Notes: generated by a model from the letters alone, not told the origin. A stretch of 64,000 nt of DNA from Pantoea anthophila (GCF_006494375.1 NZ_VHIZ01000008.1:56114-120113), one strand, 5' to 3'; shown: positions 26,854 to 37,684, counted from the first letter of the stretch. Program-made: numbers and translations.

Positions 26854-29682
26854 ATGGATAAGATCGAAGTTCGTGGTGCCCGCACCCATAATTTGAAAAA
26901 CATTAACCTGACCATCCCACGCGACAAACTCATTGTGGTGACCGGCCTGTCAGGCTCCGGTAAATCCTCACTGGCGTTTGATACGCTGTATGCGGAAGGT
27001 CAGCGCCGCTATGTGGAGTCGCTCTCTGCGTATGCGCGCCAGTTTCTTTCGTTAATGGAGAAGCCGGACGTCGATCATATCGAAGGTCTGTCGCCCGCCA
27101 TCTCTATTGAACAGAAATCCACCTCGCATAACCCGCGCTCGACGGTGGGAACCATCACCGAGATCCACGACTACCTGCGTCTGCTGTTTGCCCGCGTGGG
27201 CGAACCGCGCTGCCCGGACCACAACGTACCGCTGGCGGCGCAGACCGTGAGCCAGATGGTCGATCAGGTTCTCGCTCAGCCGGAAGGCCGCCGTCTGATG
27301 CTGCTGGCACCGGTGGTGAAAGATCGCAAGGGTGAGCACACCAAAACGCTGGAAAATCTGGCGACGCAGGGCTACATCCGCGCGCGTATCGACGGCGAAG
27401 TGTGCGATCTGTCTGACCCGCCGAAACTGGAGCTGCAGAAGAAACACACCATCGAAGTGGTGATTGACCGCTTTAAAGTGCGTGACGACCTGGCGACGCG
27501 TCTGGCCGAGTCCTTTGAGACAACCCTGGAGCTCTCAGGCGGCACGGCGATCGTGGCGGACATGGATGACAGCGAGGCCGAAGAGCTGCTCTTCTCCGCG
27601 AACTTCGCCTGCCCGATTTGTGGTTACAGCATGAGTGAGCTGGAGCCGCGCCTGTTCTCCTTTAACAACCCGGCAGGCGCCTGTCCGACCTGCGACGGCC
27701 TGGGCGTACAGCAATATTTCGATCCGGATCGCGTGGTGCAGAACCCTGAGCTCTCTCTGGCAGGTGGCGCAATCCGTGGCTGGGATCGCCGCAACTTTTA
27801 CTATTTCCAGATGCTGCGTTCGCTGGCGGACCACCTCAGTTTTGATATTGAAGCGCCGTTCGGCAGCCTGCCCGACAACGTGCAGAAAGTGATCCTGTAC
27901 GGCTCTGGCAAAGAGAGCATCGAATTTAAGTACATCAACGACCGTGGCGACACCTCGGTTCGCCGTCATCCGTTTGAAGGCGTGCTCAACAACATGGAGC
28001 GCCGCTACAAAGAGACCGAATCCTCAGCGGTGCGCGAAGAGCTGGCGAAGTTCATCAGCAACCGCGCCTGTGCGAGCTGTGAAGGCACCCGTCTGCGTCG
28101 CGAAGCGCGCCATGTCTTTGTCGAAGATACGACGCTGCCGACCATCTCTGAGATGAGCATCGGTCACGCGATGTCCTTCTTTGAAAATCTGAAGCTCAGC
28201 GGCCAGCGTGCGCAGATCGCCGAAAAGGTGCTGAAAGAGATTAGCGATCGCCTGAGTTTCCTGGTGAACGTCGGCCTGAACTACCTGTCGATGTCACGTT
28301 CCGCTGAAACCCTTTCCGGTGGTGAGGCGCAGCGTATCCGTCTGGCGAGCCAGATCGGTGCCGGTCTGGTGGGCGTTATGTATGTGCTGGACGAACCGTC
28401 AATCGGCCTGCATCAGCGCGATAACGAGCGTCTGCTCGGCACCCTGATCCACCTGCGCGATCTCGGTAACACCGTGATTGTGGTTGAGCACGATGAAGAT
28501 GCGATTCGTGCCGCCGACCACGTGATCGACATTGGTCCGGGTGCAGGCGTGCATGGCGGCCAGGTGGTGGCAGAAGGCACCGTGGATGAGATCATGGCAC
28601 AGGAAGCGTCCCTGACGGGCCAGTTCCTGAGCGGCAAGCGTGAAATCGCCGTGCCGGAGGCGCGGGTGAAGGGCGATCCATCTAAGGTGCTGAAGATTAC
28701 CGGCGCGCGCGGCAATAACCTCAAGGATGTCACGCTGACGCTGCCGGTGGGTCTGTTCACCTGCATCACCGGTGTCTCCGGCTCCGGTAAATCGACCCTG
28801 ATTAACGATACGCTGTTCCCGATTGCGCAGCGGGCGCTGAACGGTGCCACCATCGCAGAGCCGGCCCCTTACCGCGACGTGGCGGGACTGGAGCACTTCG
28901 ACAAAGTTATCGACATCGACCAGAGTCCGATTGGCCGCACGCCGCGCTCCAACCCGGCGACCTACACCGGCATCTTCACCCCGGTGCGTGAACTCTTTGC
29001 TGGCGTGCCGGAAGCGCGGTCACGCGGTTACACGCCGGGTCGTTTCAGCTTTAACGTGCGCGGCGGACGCTGTGAAGCCTGTCAGGGCGATGGCGTGCTG
29101 AAAGTCGAAATGCACTTCCTGCCGGACATCTATGTGCCGTGCGATCAGTGCAAAGGCAAACGCTATAACCGTGAAACGCTGGAAGTGAAGTACAAAGGCA
29201 AGAGCATTCACGAAGTGCTGGAGATGACCATCGAAGAGGCGCGTGAGTTCTTTGATGCGGTTCCGGCGCTGGCGCGTAAGTTACAGACGCTGATGGATGT
29301 GGGTCTCTCCTACATTCGTCTCGGCCAGTCCGCCACCACCCTCTCCGGTGGTGAAGCTCAGCGCGTGAAGCTGGCGCGTGAACTGTCGAAGCGTGGTACC
29401 GGTCAGACGCTCTACATTCTTGATGAGCCGACCACCGGCCTGCACTTTGCTGATATTCAGCAGCTGCTGGAAGTCCTGCATCAGCTGCGCGACCAGGGCA
29501 ACACCATCGTGGTGATTGAGCACAATCTCGACGTGGTGAAAACCGCTGACTGGATTGTCGACCTTGGCCCGGAAGGCGGCAGCGGCGGCGGCGAAATCCT
29601 GATTGCCGGCACGCCGGAGACCGTAGCGGAGTGTGAAAAATCGCATACCGCGCGCTTCCTGAAGCCCCTGTTACAGAAGTAA
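26854..29682 (+). CDS. uvrA: Excinuclease ABC subunit A (UvrA)
   Basis: 942 aa damage-recognition ATPase of nucleotide excision repair. Two ABC modules are seen: Walker [10 protein letters not shown] near residue 31 and GVSGSGKST near 640, each with an LSGGEAQR signature (around 488 and 830), plus two zinc-binding modules with CPICG/CPTC and CEAC/CDQC. The length matches E. coli (940). LexA-controlled from the shared upstream box. A GGCCCGC hairpin follows the stop. Confidence 0.98.
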   Translation: MDKIEVRGARTHNLKNINLTIPRDKLIVVTGLSGSGKSSLAFDTLYAEGQRRYVESLSAYARQFLSLMEKPDVDHIEGLSPAISIEQKSTSHNPRSTVGTITEIHDYLRLLFARVGEPRCPDHNVPLAAQTVSQMVDQVLAQPEGRRLMLLAPVVKDRKGEHTKTLENLATQGYIRARIDGEVCDLSDPPKLELQKKHTIEVVIDRFKVRDDLATRLAESFETTLELSGGTAIVADMDDSEAEELLFSANFACPICGYSMSELEPRLFSFNNPAGACPTCDGLGVQQYFDPDRVVQNPELSLAGGAIRGWDRRNFYYFQMLRSLADHLSFDIEAPFGSLPDNVQKVILYGSGKESIEFKYINDRGDTSVRRHPFEGVLNNMERRYKETESSAVREELAKFISNRACASCEGTRLRREARHVFVEDTTLPTISEMSIGHAMSFFENLKLSGQRAQIAEKVLKEISDRLSFLVNVGLNYLSMSRSAETLSGGEAQRIRLASQIGAGLVGVMYVLDEPSIGLHQRDNERLLGTLIHLRDLGNTVIVVEHDEDAIRAADHVIDIGPGAGVHGGQVVAEGTVDEIMAQEASLTGQFLSGKREIAVPEARVKGDPSKVLKITGARGNNLKDVTLTLPVGLFTCITGVSGSGKSTLINDTLFPIAQRALNGATIAEPAPYRDVAGLEHFDKVIDIDQSPIGRTPRSNPATYTGIFTPVRELFAGVPEARSRGYTPGRFSFNVRGGRCEACQGDGVLKVEMHFLPDIYVPCDQCKGKRYNRETLEVKYKGKSIHEVLEMTIEEAREFFDAVPALARKLQTLMDVGLSYIRLGQSATTLSGGEAQRVKLARELSKRGTGQTLYILDEPTTGLHFADIQQLLEVLHQLRDQGNTIVVIEHNLDVVKTADWIVDLGPEGGSGGGEILIAGTPETVAECEKSHTARFLKPLLQK

Positions 29683-29689
29683 TGATGCC

Positions 29690-29717
29690 AGGCCCGCCCC
29701 GTGCGGGCCTGCTTATT
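29690..29717 (+). terminator. uvrA terminator
   Basis: An eight-base perfect stem AGGCCCGC / GCGGGCCT with loop CCCGT is followed by a short T-rich stretch, starting 8 bp after the uvrA stop. Confidence 0.75.
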
Positions 29718-29916
29718 TCTGCTGCCGGTTCAGCCAGAAAAATGCAGAATCAGGCAAGATTCAGACATGTATAGGCATATACGCCCTTCCCCACGCTGAC
29801 TATCCTTAAGCGGTTCCTCTTTGGCACGCCCCTGGCGTCGCCCTGTTTTTTGCAGCACCACTGCGCTGCTGCACTTCATCAGAAAACACTCACGACACAT
29901 CGAAACTGGAGACACC

Positions 29917-30981
29917 ATGAATATTACGCATGCGTATGCTGCTCAGGATGCAAAATCCAAACTGGCACCGTTCGATTATAAGCCGCGTGAGCTGCGCGCC
30001 CATGACGTTCAGCTTGAGGTGCTGTTCTGTGGCGTCTGCCACTCAGACCTGCATCAGGCCCGCAATGAGTGGAAAAACACGATTTTCCCTGTGGTTCCGG
30101 GGCATGAAATTGTGGGTCGCGTCACCGCGGTGGGCCCACAGACGCAGAAATACAAAGTCGGCGATCTGGTCGGCGTAGGTTGCATGGTGGATTCGTGCCG
30201 CAGCTGCCCGAGCTGTCAGCAGGGGCTGGAGCAATATTGTGAAAACGGTTTTGTCGGCACCTACAACGGTGAAGACCGCGAGACCGGTGCGATCACCTAC
30301 GGCGGCTACTCAACGGCGATGGTTGTGGATGAGAGCTTTGTGCTGCGCATTCCGGAAAACCTGGATCTGGCGGGCGTCGCGCCGCTGCTGTGTGCCGGTA
30401 TCACGACCTACTCGCCGCTGCGCCACTGGAATGTCGGCCCCGGCAAAAAAGTCGGTATCGTAGGCCTGGGTGGCCTGGGGCACATGGGCGTGAAAATTGC
30501 TCACGCAATGGGGGCGCATGTGGTGCTGTTCACCACCTCGCCGTCCAAAATCGAGGATGGCAAACGCCTGGGCGCCGATGAGGTGGTGATCTCCAAAGAT
30601 CCAGAGCAGATGGCGCAGCACGCCAACAGCTTCGACTTTATCCTGAACACCGTTGCCGCTCAGCACGACCTTAACCCCTTCATCACCCTGCTGAAGCTGG
30701 ATGGCAATATGACGCTGGTCGGCGCACCTGAGCACGATCACCCGGCTCCGCAGGTGTTTAACCTGATCTTCAAACGTCGCAGCATCGCCGGTTCACTGAT
30801 TGGCGGTATCGCAGAAACGCAGGAGATGCTCGATTTCTGTGGCGAGCACGGCATCACCTCGGACATCGAACTGATCGCGATGGATCAGATCAACGAAGCC
30901 TATGAGCGCATGCTGAAAAGCGATGTGAAATATCGCTTTGTTATCGACATCAACACCCTGCGCGAGCAGTCGGCTGCCTGA
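29917..30981 (+). CDS. Zinc-dependent NADP alcohol dehydrogenase/aldehyde reductase, YahK-like
   Basis: 354 aa medium-chain dehydrogenase. Catalytic zinc ligands lie in CGVCHSDLHQ and GHEIVGRV, and structural zinc cysteines in CRSCPSCQQGLEQYC. The Rossmann motif is GIVGLGGLGHMG. Very similar to E. coli YahK and to cinnamyl alcohol dehydrogenase-type aldehyde reductases. The start MNITHAYAAQ with GGAGACACC upstream is preferred over earlier codons in the open frame. Inserted between uvrA and yjbR relative to E. coli. Confidence 0.9.
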   Translation: MNITHAYAAQDAKSKLAPFDYKPRELRAHDVQLEVLFCGVCHSDLHQARNEWKNTIFPVVPGHEIVGRVTAVGPQTQKYKVGDLVGVGCMVDSCRSCPSCQQGLEQYCENGFVGTYNGEDRETGAITYGGYSTAMVVDESFVLRIPENLDLAGVAPLLCAGITTYSPLRHWNVGPGKKVGIVGLGGLGHMGVKIAHAMGAHVVLFTTSPSKIEDGKRLGADEVVISKDPEQMAQHANSFDFILNTVAAQHDLNPFITLLKLDGNMTLVGAPEHDHPAPQVFNLIFKRRSIAGSLIGGIAETQEMLDFCGEHGITSDIELIAMDQINEAYERMLKSDVKYRFVIDINTLREQSAA

Positions 30982-31019
30982 TCGGGTCGCCTGCACCCTC
31001 CTGCTCAGGCAGGGGGGTG

Positions 31020-31355
31020 TTAAAGCGCGGCCTGGCGCGCGGCGTCAACCTGCTGGAAGGAGGCATCGACCAGATAGTAGATCTGCGAATCCTTCAGCGA
31101 CCCATCCAGGAACAGCGTGCTCCAGTGTGATTTATTCAGATGCTCGCTGGGAATGATGTCGCTATGCTCTTCGCGCAGCAGCTCTGCCAGCGCAGGCGTC
31201 GATTTCAGCGAAACCGCAGGCCGCCCTTTTACCTCATGTACCATCGCAAACAGCACGCCGTTGCTTTTGATCTGCGTGGCCTTCCAGTCACTGTGGACGC
31301 TCTGCTCTGCGCCCGGCTTGCTCATGCAATAGGTCAGTAAGTCTGAGTGATTCAT
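31020..31355 (-). CDS. yjbR: MmcQ/YjbR-family DNA-binding-like protein
   Basis: 111 aa of the YjbR (CyaY-like fold) family: LLTYCMSKPGAEQSVHSDW near the N-terminus, HLNKSHWSTLFLDGS and IYYLVDASFQ near the C-terminus. The function is not established. The ATG at 31355 overlaps the yjbQ TGA by one base (TGATG), so the GTG one codon earlier is not needed. Confidence 0.92.
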   Translation of the reverse strand: MNHSDLLTYCMSKPGAEQSVHSDWKATQIKSNGVLFAMVHEVKGRPAVSLKSTPALAELLREEHSDIIPSEHLNKSHWSTLFLDGSLKDSQIYYLVDASFQQVDAARQAAL

Positions 31356-31774
31356 CACGATTCCCCTTGTAAAGTGGCGACAATCCGCCTGGCACCGCCC
31401 TCAATGCGATGCTCGCCCAGCCAGATACCCTGCCAGGTCCCCAGAACCAGGCGTCCCCGCTGAACCGGCAGCAAGAGCGACACGCCCAGGGTCGAGGATT
31501 TAATGTGCGCCGGCATGTCATCACGTCCTTCGTAGTCGTGCTGATAAGGCGCATTCTCCGGCACGTGCCGCAGGAAATGCTGCTCCATATCGCTGCGCAC
31601 CGTCGGATCGCAATTTTCATTTAAGGTTAATGACGCCGACGTATGCTGCAACAGCAGATGCAGCAGACCGGTTTTGATATCACGCAATCCGGAGAGCGAG
31701 TCGGTGATCTCATCAGTGATGAGATGAAAGCCGCGCGGCTTCGCGCTCAGCGTAATAGTCTGTTGATGCCACAT
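31355..31774 (-). CDS. yjbQ: YjbQ (UPF0047) secondary thiamine-phosphate synthase-like protein
   Basis: 139 aa of the UPF0047 family, with the conserved [14 protein letters not shown] and a C-terminal [13 protein letters not shown]. coli YjbQ can replace ThiE weakly, and its real role is unsettled. AGGAATAAGC precedes the ATG. Operon yjbQ-yjbR with coupled translation, as in E. coli. Confidence 0.93.
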   Translation of the reverse strand: MWHQQTITLSAKPRGFHLITDEITDSLSGLRDIKTGLLHLLLQHTSASLTLNENCDPTVRSDMEQHFLRHVPENAPYQHDYEGRDDMPAHIKSSTLGVSLLLPVQRGRLVLGTWQGIWLGEHRIEGGARRIVATLQGES

Positions 31775-31843
31775 AGCTTATTCCTGAAACGGTTACCCCG
31801 TTTAAGTGTGCAGCATGTCGCCGAAAGGTAAACCCTGAGCCAT

Positions 31844-31874
31844 AAAAAAACCGCCAGCGCGAGGCGGGCGGTTT
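31844..31874 (-). terminator. tyrB terminator
   Basis: On the minus strand AAACCGCC and GGCGGTTT form an eight-base stem around an 11-base loop, followed by a run of T. It begins 19 bp after the tyrB stop. Confidence 0.75.
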
Positions 31875-31893
31875 GTTCACAGCAGACGTGCCG

Positions 31894-33087
31894 TTACATC
31901 ACCGCGGCAAAGGCTTCCGCCACCTGATGCACATTTTTGCTGTTCAGACCGGCCACACACATGCGGCCACTGCCCACCAGGTAGATGCCGAACTCATTGC
32001 GCAGGCGGTCAACCTGCTGCACGCTCAGGCCGGTGTAGCTGAACATGCCGCGTTGCTTCAGCAGGTAGTCGAAATTTTTGCCCGGCAGTGCCGTGCTCAG
32101 CACCCCGACCAGTGATTCGCGCATCGCGAGAATGCGCAGACGCATCGTCTCCACTTCGTCCAGCCAGCTCGCTTTCAGCGCGTCGTCGTTGAGGACGCGG
32201 GCCACGACCTGCGCACCGAAATTCGGCGGGCTGGAGTAGTTGCGACGAACGGTCGCTTTCAGCTGGCCCAGCACGCGCGCTGACTCTTCGGCGCTGTCAC
32301 AGACGACAGAGAGCCCGCCTACGCGCTCGCCATAGAGCGAGAAGATTTTAGAGAAAGAGTTGCTGACCAGTGCCGGCAGGCCCGCAGCCGCGACGGCGCG
32401 CAGCGCATAAGCATCCTGCTGCATGCCTTCACCAAAGCCCTGATAGGCGATATCCAGGAAAGGAATCAGCTGCTGTGCTTTCAGTACCTCAATGGTCTCA
32501 TCCCACTGTGCATTGGTCAGGTCAGCGCCGGTCGGGTTATGGCAGCAGGGATGCAGTAACACGATGCTCTGCGCTGGCAGCGTTTTCAGGGTATGGATAA
32601 AGGCATCAAAACGCACACCGTGGGTTTCGGCGTCATACCAGGGGTAGCTCTTCACCTCAAAACCTGCGCCATTAAAAATCGCGATATGGTTTTCCCAGGT
32701 GGGATCGCTGACCCAGACGGCCGACTGCGGGAAGTAACGCTTAAGGAAGTCTGCCCCGACTTTCAGCGCACCCGATCCCCCCAGCGTCTGAATCGAGGCG
32801 ATACGACCCGCCTGCAGCACCGGATGGTCGGCACCAAACAGCAGCGGCGCGATCGCGTTGCGGTAGCTGTTCAGGCCTTCCATGGGCAGATAGAGCGATG
32901 CCTGCTTTGGCTCGGCATTGAGCTGCTCTTCAGCAGCCGCTACGGCCTTCAGCTGCGGGATAATGTTCTGCTCGTCGTAGTAAAGCCCGATGCTCAGGTT
33001 AACTTTGTGTTCGCGCGGATCTTGTTTAAAGGCTTCCATCAACGACAGAATCGGATCGCCCGCATAGGCATCAACGTTTTGAAACAC
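31894..33087 (-). CDS. tyrB: Aromatic amino acid aminotransferase (TyrB)
   Basis: PLP enzyme of fold type I for the last step of Tyr, Phe (and Leu) synthesis. The PLP lysine is in [17 protein letters not shown], with HPCCHNPTG and [10 protein letters not shown] around the cofactor. I placed the start at GTG 33087 because the protein then begins [11 protein letters not shown], in register with E. coli TyrB, has 397 aa exactly as in E. coli, and GGAG lies nine bases upstream. An ATG five codons earlier is possible. Only about 38 bp separate it from the YitT-family gene upstream, so they may share a transcript. Confidence 0.95.
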   Translation of the reverse strand: MFQNVDAYAGDPILSLMEAFKQDPREHKVNLSIGLYYDEQNIIPQLKAVAAAEEQLNAEPKQASLYLPMEGLNSYRNAIAPLLFGADHPVLQAGRIASIQTLGGSGALKVGADFLKRYFPQSAVWVSDPTWENHIAIFNGAGFEVKSYPWYDAETHGVRFDAFIHTLKTLPAQSIVLLHPCCHNPTGADLTNAQWDETIEVLKAQQLIPFLDIAYQGFGEGMQQDAYALRAVAAAGLPALVSNSFSKIFSLYGERVGGLSVVCDSAEESARVLGQLKATVRRNYSSPPNFGAQVVARVLNDDALKASWLDEVETMRLRILAMRESLVGVLSTALPGKNFDYLLKQRGMFSYTGLSVQQVDRLRNEFGIYLVGSGRMCVAGLNSKNVHQVAEAFAAVM

Positions 33088-33125
33088 GGTGTAGGTCTCC
33101 ATGATTGGTCCAGAGGTAAAGAGGG

Positions 33126-33740
33126 CTAAACCCGATAGCGTCCCGGACGGTGGTTCATTGCAATAATCAGATTGAGGATCACGGCTCCTGCAATGGAGGC
33201 CAGCAGGATGGGGCCACTGACCACAAACAGGGACGCCAGCACGACGCAGGTGTCGACCGCCATCTGCAGTTTACCCGCGCGGATCCCAACGCGATCCTGT
33301 AGCCACAGCGCCAGAATATTGATGCCGCCCAGGCTCGCCTTATGACGAAACAACACTATAAACCCGATCCCCATGATGACGTTACCGAACAGTGTCGCAT
33401 AGAACGGATTGAGATCGGAAAAGTGAACGAACAGCGGGTGCAGCTGCGTAAACAGCGATACCAGCCCGACGGCACAGAAGGTTTTCAGGGTAAATTCCCA
33501 GCCCATGCGTTTTACCGCCAGCCAGTAAAAAGGCAGGTTGATCAGGAAAAATGCGCTGCCAAAGGAGAGCGGAGAGAGGTAGCTCAGCAGAAAGGCGATA
33601 CCGGCAGTGCCGCCCGTCAGGGCACCTGCCTGTTTCAGCATAATGACGCCGAACGAAACCATCAGGGTGCCCAGCACCATCGCCAGCGCATCTTCAATAC
33701 GCGAATGCGGGACGCGGGAGGGTTCTGCGATGTTATCCAT
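33126..33740 (-). CDS. YitT-family (DUF161) membrane protein
   Basis: About 204 aa with five to six hydrophobic segments and family patterns [20 protein letters not shown] and [23 protein letters not shown]. It resembles the N-terminal membrane half of YitT/YqfU proteins and lacks their C-terminal soluble DUF2179 domain. The function is unknown. The start MDNIAEPSR at 33740 is preferred to an upstream extension with non-family sequence. It sits directly upstream of tyrB on the same strand, at the place of alr in E. coli. Confidence 0.8.
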   Translation of the reverse strand: MDNIAEPSRVPHSRIEDALAMVLGTLMVSFGVIMLKQAGALTGGTAGIAFLLSYLSPLSFGSAFFLINLPFYWLAVKRMGWEFTLKTFCAVGLVSLFTQLHPLFVHFSDLNPFYATLFGNVIMGIGFIVLFRHKASLGGINILALWLQDRVGIRAGKLQMAVDTCVVLASLFVVSGPILLASIAGAVILNLIIAMNHRPGRYRV

Positions 33741-33981
33741 GGGGGTTGTCTCAGTGCAAATGATGCGGTTGCAATGCAAAAAACGCACCATTGCCGCAGC
33801 CTCATTCGGCTGCTGGCCGGAGGCTGGTGATATCCCGTTGATTTCCAAGGCGCTTTATAACAGGATTTCGTGCATGCGTTTCGGTCAAAACCGTCACTCC
33901 ATGCGCAAAAACCCGTTAAGATGCGTATTCTTTGCGTTTATAGTCGCCAGTCTGCACCAAAAACGCACAGCACGCACCTTT

Positions 33982-34461
33982 TTAGCGCGTTTTGCTCGCA
34001 GGCAGCATCATCAGGCCATTCTCTTTCATGCGCCCCAGTACCACGGAGGTTTTGACGTGGGACACGCTCTGATGGCCCGCCACTAACTGGCTGATAAGCG
34101 CACTGAGGGAGTTAAGATCGGCCACCGCCACTTTAAGCAGATAGTCAGCGTCACCGGTGGTTTTGTAGGCGTCGACAATCGCCTCTTCCTGCTCCACCAT
34201 GCGGTGAAAGCTCTCCACATATTCGGTGGTGTGGTTGATTAAGCGTACCTCTATCAGCCCCACCATCCCCAGCCCGATGGCATCGGGCGAGAGCCGGGCG
34301 TGATAGCCCAGAATCAGATTGGCCTGTTCCAGATTGATGCGGCGGCGGGAACATTGCGAGGCGGAGAGGCCAACCAGGTCGCTGAGTTCCTGGTTAGTAA
34401 GACGGCCGTTAGCTTGTAATAAAGTCAGGATTTTCAGGTCGTAATCGTCTACGTGAGTCAT
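33982..34461 (-). CDS. Lrp/AsnC-family transcriptional regulator
   Basis: 159 aa. The N-terminal HTH (DDYDLKILTLLQANGRLT, LVGLSASQCSRRRINLEQ) is followed by a RAM domain (GLIEVRLINHT, TTGDADYLLKVAVADL) that usually binds amino acids. It is in the same orientation as the YitT gene, and with tyrB next in line an aromatic amino acid-related signal is possible but inferred only from position. Repeated AAAAACGCA-like motifs occur in the 240 bp between it and the YitT gene. Confidence 0.9.
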   Translation of the reverse strand: MTHVDDYDLKILTLLQANGRLTNQELSDLVGLSASQCSRRRINLEQANLILGYHARLSPDAIGLGMVGLIEVRLINHTTEYVESFHRMVEQEEAIVDAYKTTGDADYLLKVAVADLNSLSALISQLVAGHQSVSHVKTSVVLGRMKENGLMMLPASKTR

Positions 34462-34590
34462 TCCGTTTCCACAGCGTGAGAGGCGTCGCTTTGTTACAGA
34501 TAACCCGATAACCGCAGAGGTTGTCCAACACTATTTTCTGATGATGGGAGCTGTCATGCACAGATCGTGCATGACAGCACAAAGCGCAGA

Positions 34591-35997
34591 TTATTCGTCG
34601 TCGTATTGCGGGCCGGCGTAGTTGTCGAAGCGTGACCACTGACCGTTAAACGTCAGCCGCACCGTACCGATTGGACCGTTACGCTGTTTACCCAGGATGA
34701 TCTCGGCGATCCCTTTGAGATCGCTGTTCTCGTGATAGACCTCGTCACGATAGATGAACATGATCAAATCCGCATCCTGCTCGATCGATCCCGATTCACG
34801 CAGATCCGAGTTAACCGGACGCTTATCGGCACGCTGCTCCAGTGAGCGGTTAAGCTGCGACAGCGCGACCACCGGCACATTAAGCTCTTTGGCCAGCGCC
34901 TTGAGCGAGCGGGAGATCTCCGCAATCTCCAGCGTTCGGTTGTCCGACAGCGATGGCACGCGCATCAGCTGCAGGTAGTCGATCATGATCAGGCTCAATC
35001 CGCCGTTTTCACGGTAGATACGCCGGGCACGCGAACGCACTTCAGTGGGGGTCAGGCCGGAAGAGTCATCGATATACATGTTCTTCTTCTCCAGCAGGAT
35101 ACCCATGGTGCCGGAGATACGGGCCCAGTCCTCATCATCAAGCTGGCCGGTTCGGATGCGGGTCTGGTCGACGCGGGAAAGCGAGGCCAGCATACGCATC
35201 ATGATTTGCTCGCTGGGCATCTCCAGACTGAAAATCAGCACTGGCTTATCCTGCAGCATCGCGGCGTTTTCGCATAGGTTCATCGCAAAAGTGGTTTTAC
35301 CCATCGAAGGACGGGCGGCGACGATGATCAGGTCTGAACCCTGCAGGCCAGCGGTCTTTTTATTCAGATCCTGATAGCCGGTGTCGACGCCGGTGACGCC
35401 ATCGTGCGGGGTCTGATAGAGCGACTCAATACGGGAGACGGTCGATTCCAGAATCTGCTCGATGTTCTTCGGCCCGGCATCTTTATCTGCGCGCGCTTCG
35501 GCAATCTTGAAGACGTTCGATTCCGCAAAGTCGAGCAGCTCTTCGCTGTTCCGCCCCTGCGGATCATAACCGGCATCGGCGATCTCGTTGGCAACGGAGA
35601 TCATCTCGCGTACGACCGCACGTTCGCGCACGATATCGGCATAGGCGCCGATGTTCGCTGCACTCGGGGTGTTTTTCGCCAGCTCAGCCAGGTAGGCGAA
35701 TCCCCCCGCCATCTCCAGTTCGCCACGGGTTTCCAGTGACTCGGAGAGCGTAATCAGGTCAATGGGCTTGCTGTTTTCCAGCAACCGCTGCATCTCTGAA
35801 AAAATCAGCCGGTGCGAGCGGTTGAAAAAATCATTCGCGACGACGCGCTCAGAGACGTTATCCCAGCGCTCGTTATCCAGCATTAACCCACCGAGCACCG
35901 ACTGCTCCGCTTCCAGCGAATGCGGGGGCATTTTCACGCCAGCCAGCTGGCGATCCTGCGTTTCGTTCGATTTGTTGGTGGGTTTATTTCCTGCCAT
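34591..35997 (-). CDS. dnaB: Replicative DNA helicase (DnaB)
   Basis: 468 aa hexameric helicase. The N-terminal domain (PPHSLEAEQSVLGGLMLDN) is followed by a RecA-like ATPase with Walker A ARPSMGKT (around 230), Walker B LIMIDYLQLM and the LSQLNRSLEQR region. No intein. The start MAGNKPT is in register with E. coli (471 aa), and the open frame extends upstream without coding signal. Divergent from qorA. E. coli has alr-tyrB next, but here alr is missing. Confidence 0.97.
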   Translation of the reverse strand: MAGNKPTNKSNETQDRQLAGVKMPPHSLEAEQSVLGGLMLDNERWDNVSERVVANDFFNRSHRLIFSEMQRLLENSKPIDLITLSESLETRGELEMAGGFAYLAELAKNTPSAANIGAYADIVRERAVVREMISVANEIADAGYDPQGRNSEELLDFAESNVFKIAEARADKDAGPKNIEQILESTVSRIESLYQTPHDGVTGVDTGYQDLNKKTAGLQGSDLIIVAARPSMGKTTFAMNLCENAAMLQDKPVLIFSLEMPSEQIMMRMLASLSRVDQTRIRTGQLDDEDWARISGTMGILLEKKNMYIDDSSGLTPTEVRSRARRIYRENGGLSLIMIDYLQLMRVPSLSDNRTLEIAEISRSLKALAKELNVPVVALSQLNRSLEQRADKRPVNSDLRESGSIEQDADLIMFIYRDEVYHENSDLKGIAEIILGKQRNGPIGTVRLTFNGQWSRFDNYAGPQYDDE

Positions 35998-36093
35998 AGT
36001 GAATGCATTACCGATCTTCTGTGGGGACGCGCAAGTATACCTTAGTTGGGGTGCGTGCCTCACCCTCATGATGAAACAATCACAGGAGTCAGA

Positions 36094-37077
36094 ATGGCAA
36101 AGCGTATTCAGTTCAGCGCGCACGGCGGACCGGAAGTGTTAACGTGGACGGATTTTGACCCGGCTGACCCGGCTGAACATGAAGTGCAGGTGGAACACCG
36201 CGCGATCGGGATTAATTACATCGACACCTATGTGCGCAGCGGCCTCTATCCTGTGGCGGCGTTTCCTTCGGGGCTGGGTACGGAAGCCGCAGGCGTGGTG
36301 TCGCGGGTGGGCCGCGGCGTCACCCTGTTTAAACCCGGCGATCGCGTGGTCTACTGCCTGGCGTCAATGGGGGCCTACAGCGAACTTCATAACGTGGCCG
36401 AAGATCGCCTGATGCATCTCCCGGAGGCGATCAGCTTTGAGCAGGGTGCCGCCAGCTATCTGAAAGGGCTGACCACGCAGTATCTGCTGCGGCAGACCTA
36501 TAAAATCAGCGCCGGCGAGACCTTCCTGTTTCATGCCGCAGCAGGCGGCGTCGGTTTAATCGCCTGTCAGTGGGCAAAAGCACTGGGCGCACACCTGATT
36601 GGCACGGTAGGCTCTGCGGAAAAAGCAACCATCGCCAGAAACGCCGGGGCCTGGGCGACCATCAACTATCGTGAAGAGAATATTGCCGCGCGCGTCAGCG
36701 AGCTGACCGACGGGAAAAAAGTCGGCGTGGTGTATGACTCTGTCGGCAAAGATACCTGGGAGGCGTCGCTGGATTCCCTGCGCCGTCACGGGCTGATGGT
36801 CAGTTTCGGTAACGCGTCCGGGCCGGTAACCGGCATCGACCTTAGCATTCTGAATAAGAAAGGCTCGCTGTTTGTTACCCGCCCTTCGCTGTTTGGCTAC
36901 ATCACCAACCGCCAGGAGCTGGAAACGGCCAGCGCCGAACTCTTCTCGCTGCTGGCAAGCGGCGCAATCAGGGTGGAGGTACCGGAGCAGCAGAAGTTTG
37001 CGCTGAAAGAGGCCAGCAAAGCGCATCAGATTCTGGAGAGCCGCGCCACGCAGGGTTCCTGCCTGCTCATCCCCTGA
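36094..37077 (+). CDS. qorA: NADPH:quinone oxidoreductase (QorA)
   Basis: 327 aa, the length of E. coli QorA, a zeta-crystallin-like medium-chain reductase that lacks zinc. NADPH-binding motif HAAAGGVGL (around residues 149-157) and the N-terminal start MAKRIQFSAHGGPEV. Ribosome site AGGAG seven bases before the ATG, so an upstream extension in the frame is not used. Divergent from dnaB, followed by a strong hairpin. Confidence 0.95.
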   Translation: MAKRIQFSAHGGPEVLTWTDFDPADPAEHEVQVEHRAIGINYIDTYVRSGLYPVAAFPSGLGTEAAGVVSRVGRGVTLFKPGDRVVYCLASMGAYSELHNVAEDRLMHLPEAISFEQGAASYLKGLTTQYLLRQTYKISAGETFLFHAAAGGVGLIACQWAKALGAHLIGTVGSAEKATIARNAGAWATINYREENIAARVSELTDGKKVGVVYDSVGKDTWEASLDSLRRHGLMVSFGNASGPVTGIDLSILNKKGSLFVTRPSLFGYITNRQELETASAELFSLLASGAIRVEVPEQQKFALKEASKAHQILESRATQGSCLLIP

Positions 37078-37085
37078 CCGGACAA

Positions 37086-37125
37086 ACAAAAAGGGCTTCC
37101 CGCAGGAAGCCCTTCTCTTTTTTAT
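37086..37125. terminator. qorA terminator
   Basis: A ten-base stem AAGGGCTTCC / GGAAGCCCTT with loop CGCA is followed by TCTCTTTTTTATTTTTT. An A-rich flank on the other side allows function in both directions. Confidence 0.9.
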
Positions 37126-37285
37126 TTTTTGTTCGCGCTGGTGTAGGGACAGCGGCGATGAATTCCTGTCGCGTCGATGGCACATCGCGTTGACAAAAGC
37201 CATCCTGCCAGAAAACATAAGTAAAAAATATGTTTAATTGCAGATTGCGGCTTTGCAATCTCTCACTCTGTGATCACTCCCGCAA

Positions 37286-37552
37286 TTATCGCCAGCTTTT
37301 CCGGTCTAACCTGTTGATCTTACGTCTTAGCTTACGTCGTGCCCGCGCCTCGCTGTCGCCAAAGAAGGCGCGATGCAGCCAGACCGCGATCACGGCCAGC
37401 ACCAGCCACGGTAACACTTTGATAACAAGTGCAAACAGCCCGCCGACAAACATCACCAGGGTGGCGACCACCAGTGCTGCCAGCACGCCCAGCAGCGACA
37501 CGCCGGTCAGCAACAGCATCAGGAAAAACCCCAGTACAAATAAAATTTCCAC
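37286..37552 (-). CDS. pspG: Envelope stress response protein PspG
   Basis: 88 aa membrane protein of the phage-shock regulon. Two hydrophobic helices (around 2-40 and 41-62) carry the family pattern LMLLLTGVSLLGVLAALVVAT, and a basic tail rich in Arg/Lys follows, which differs from the E. coli tail. GTG start with AGGAG seven bases upstream. A sigma-54-type promoter lies about 40-55 bp upstream, as expected for PspF control. Confidence 0.9.
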   Translation of the reverse strand: MEILFVLGFFLMLLLTGVSLLGVLAALVVATLVMFVGGLFALVIKVLPWLVLAVIAVWLHRAFFGDSEARARRKLRRKINRLDRKSWR

Positions 37553-37589
37553 GTCAGGACTCCTTTATCCACTTTCATACCAGGACAGT

Positions 37590-37605
37590 TACAAAAAGCG
37601 TGCCA
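37590..37605 (-). promoter_or_regulatory. Sigma-54 promoter of pspG
   Basis: On the minus strand TGGCACGCTTTTTGTA fits TGGCAC-N5-TTGC except for the last C (T here). In E. coli pspG is transcribed by sigma-54 RNA polymerase with PspF, so the element is expected at this place. Confidence 0.75.
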
Positions 37606-37684
37606 ACAGGTAACCTATTGAATAGTCGTGGTTTACGGGAAGGGGGCGTGAGATAACCTGGTGAAAAAGACCAGATGATGGCGT

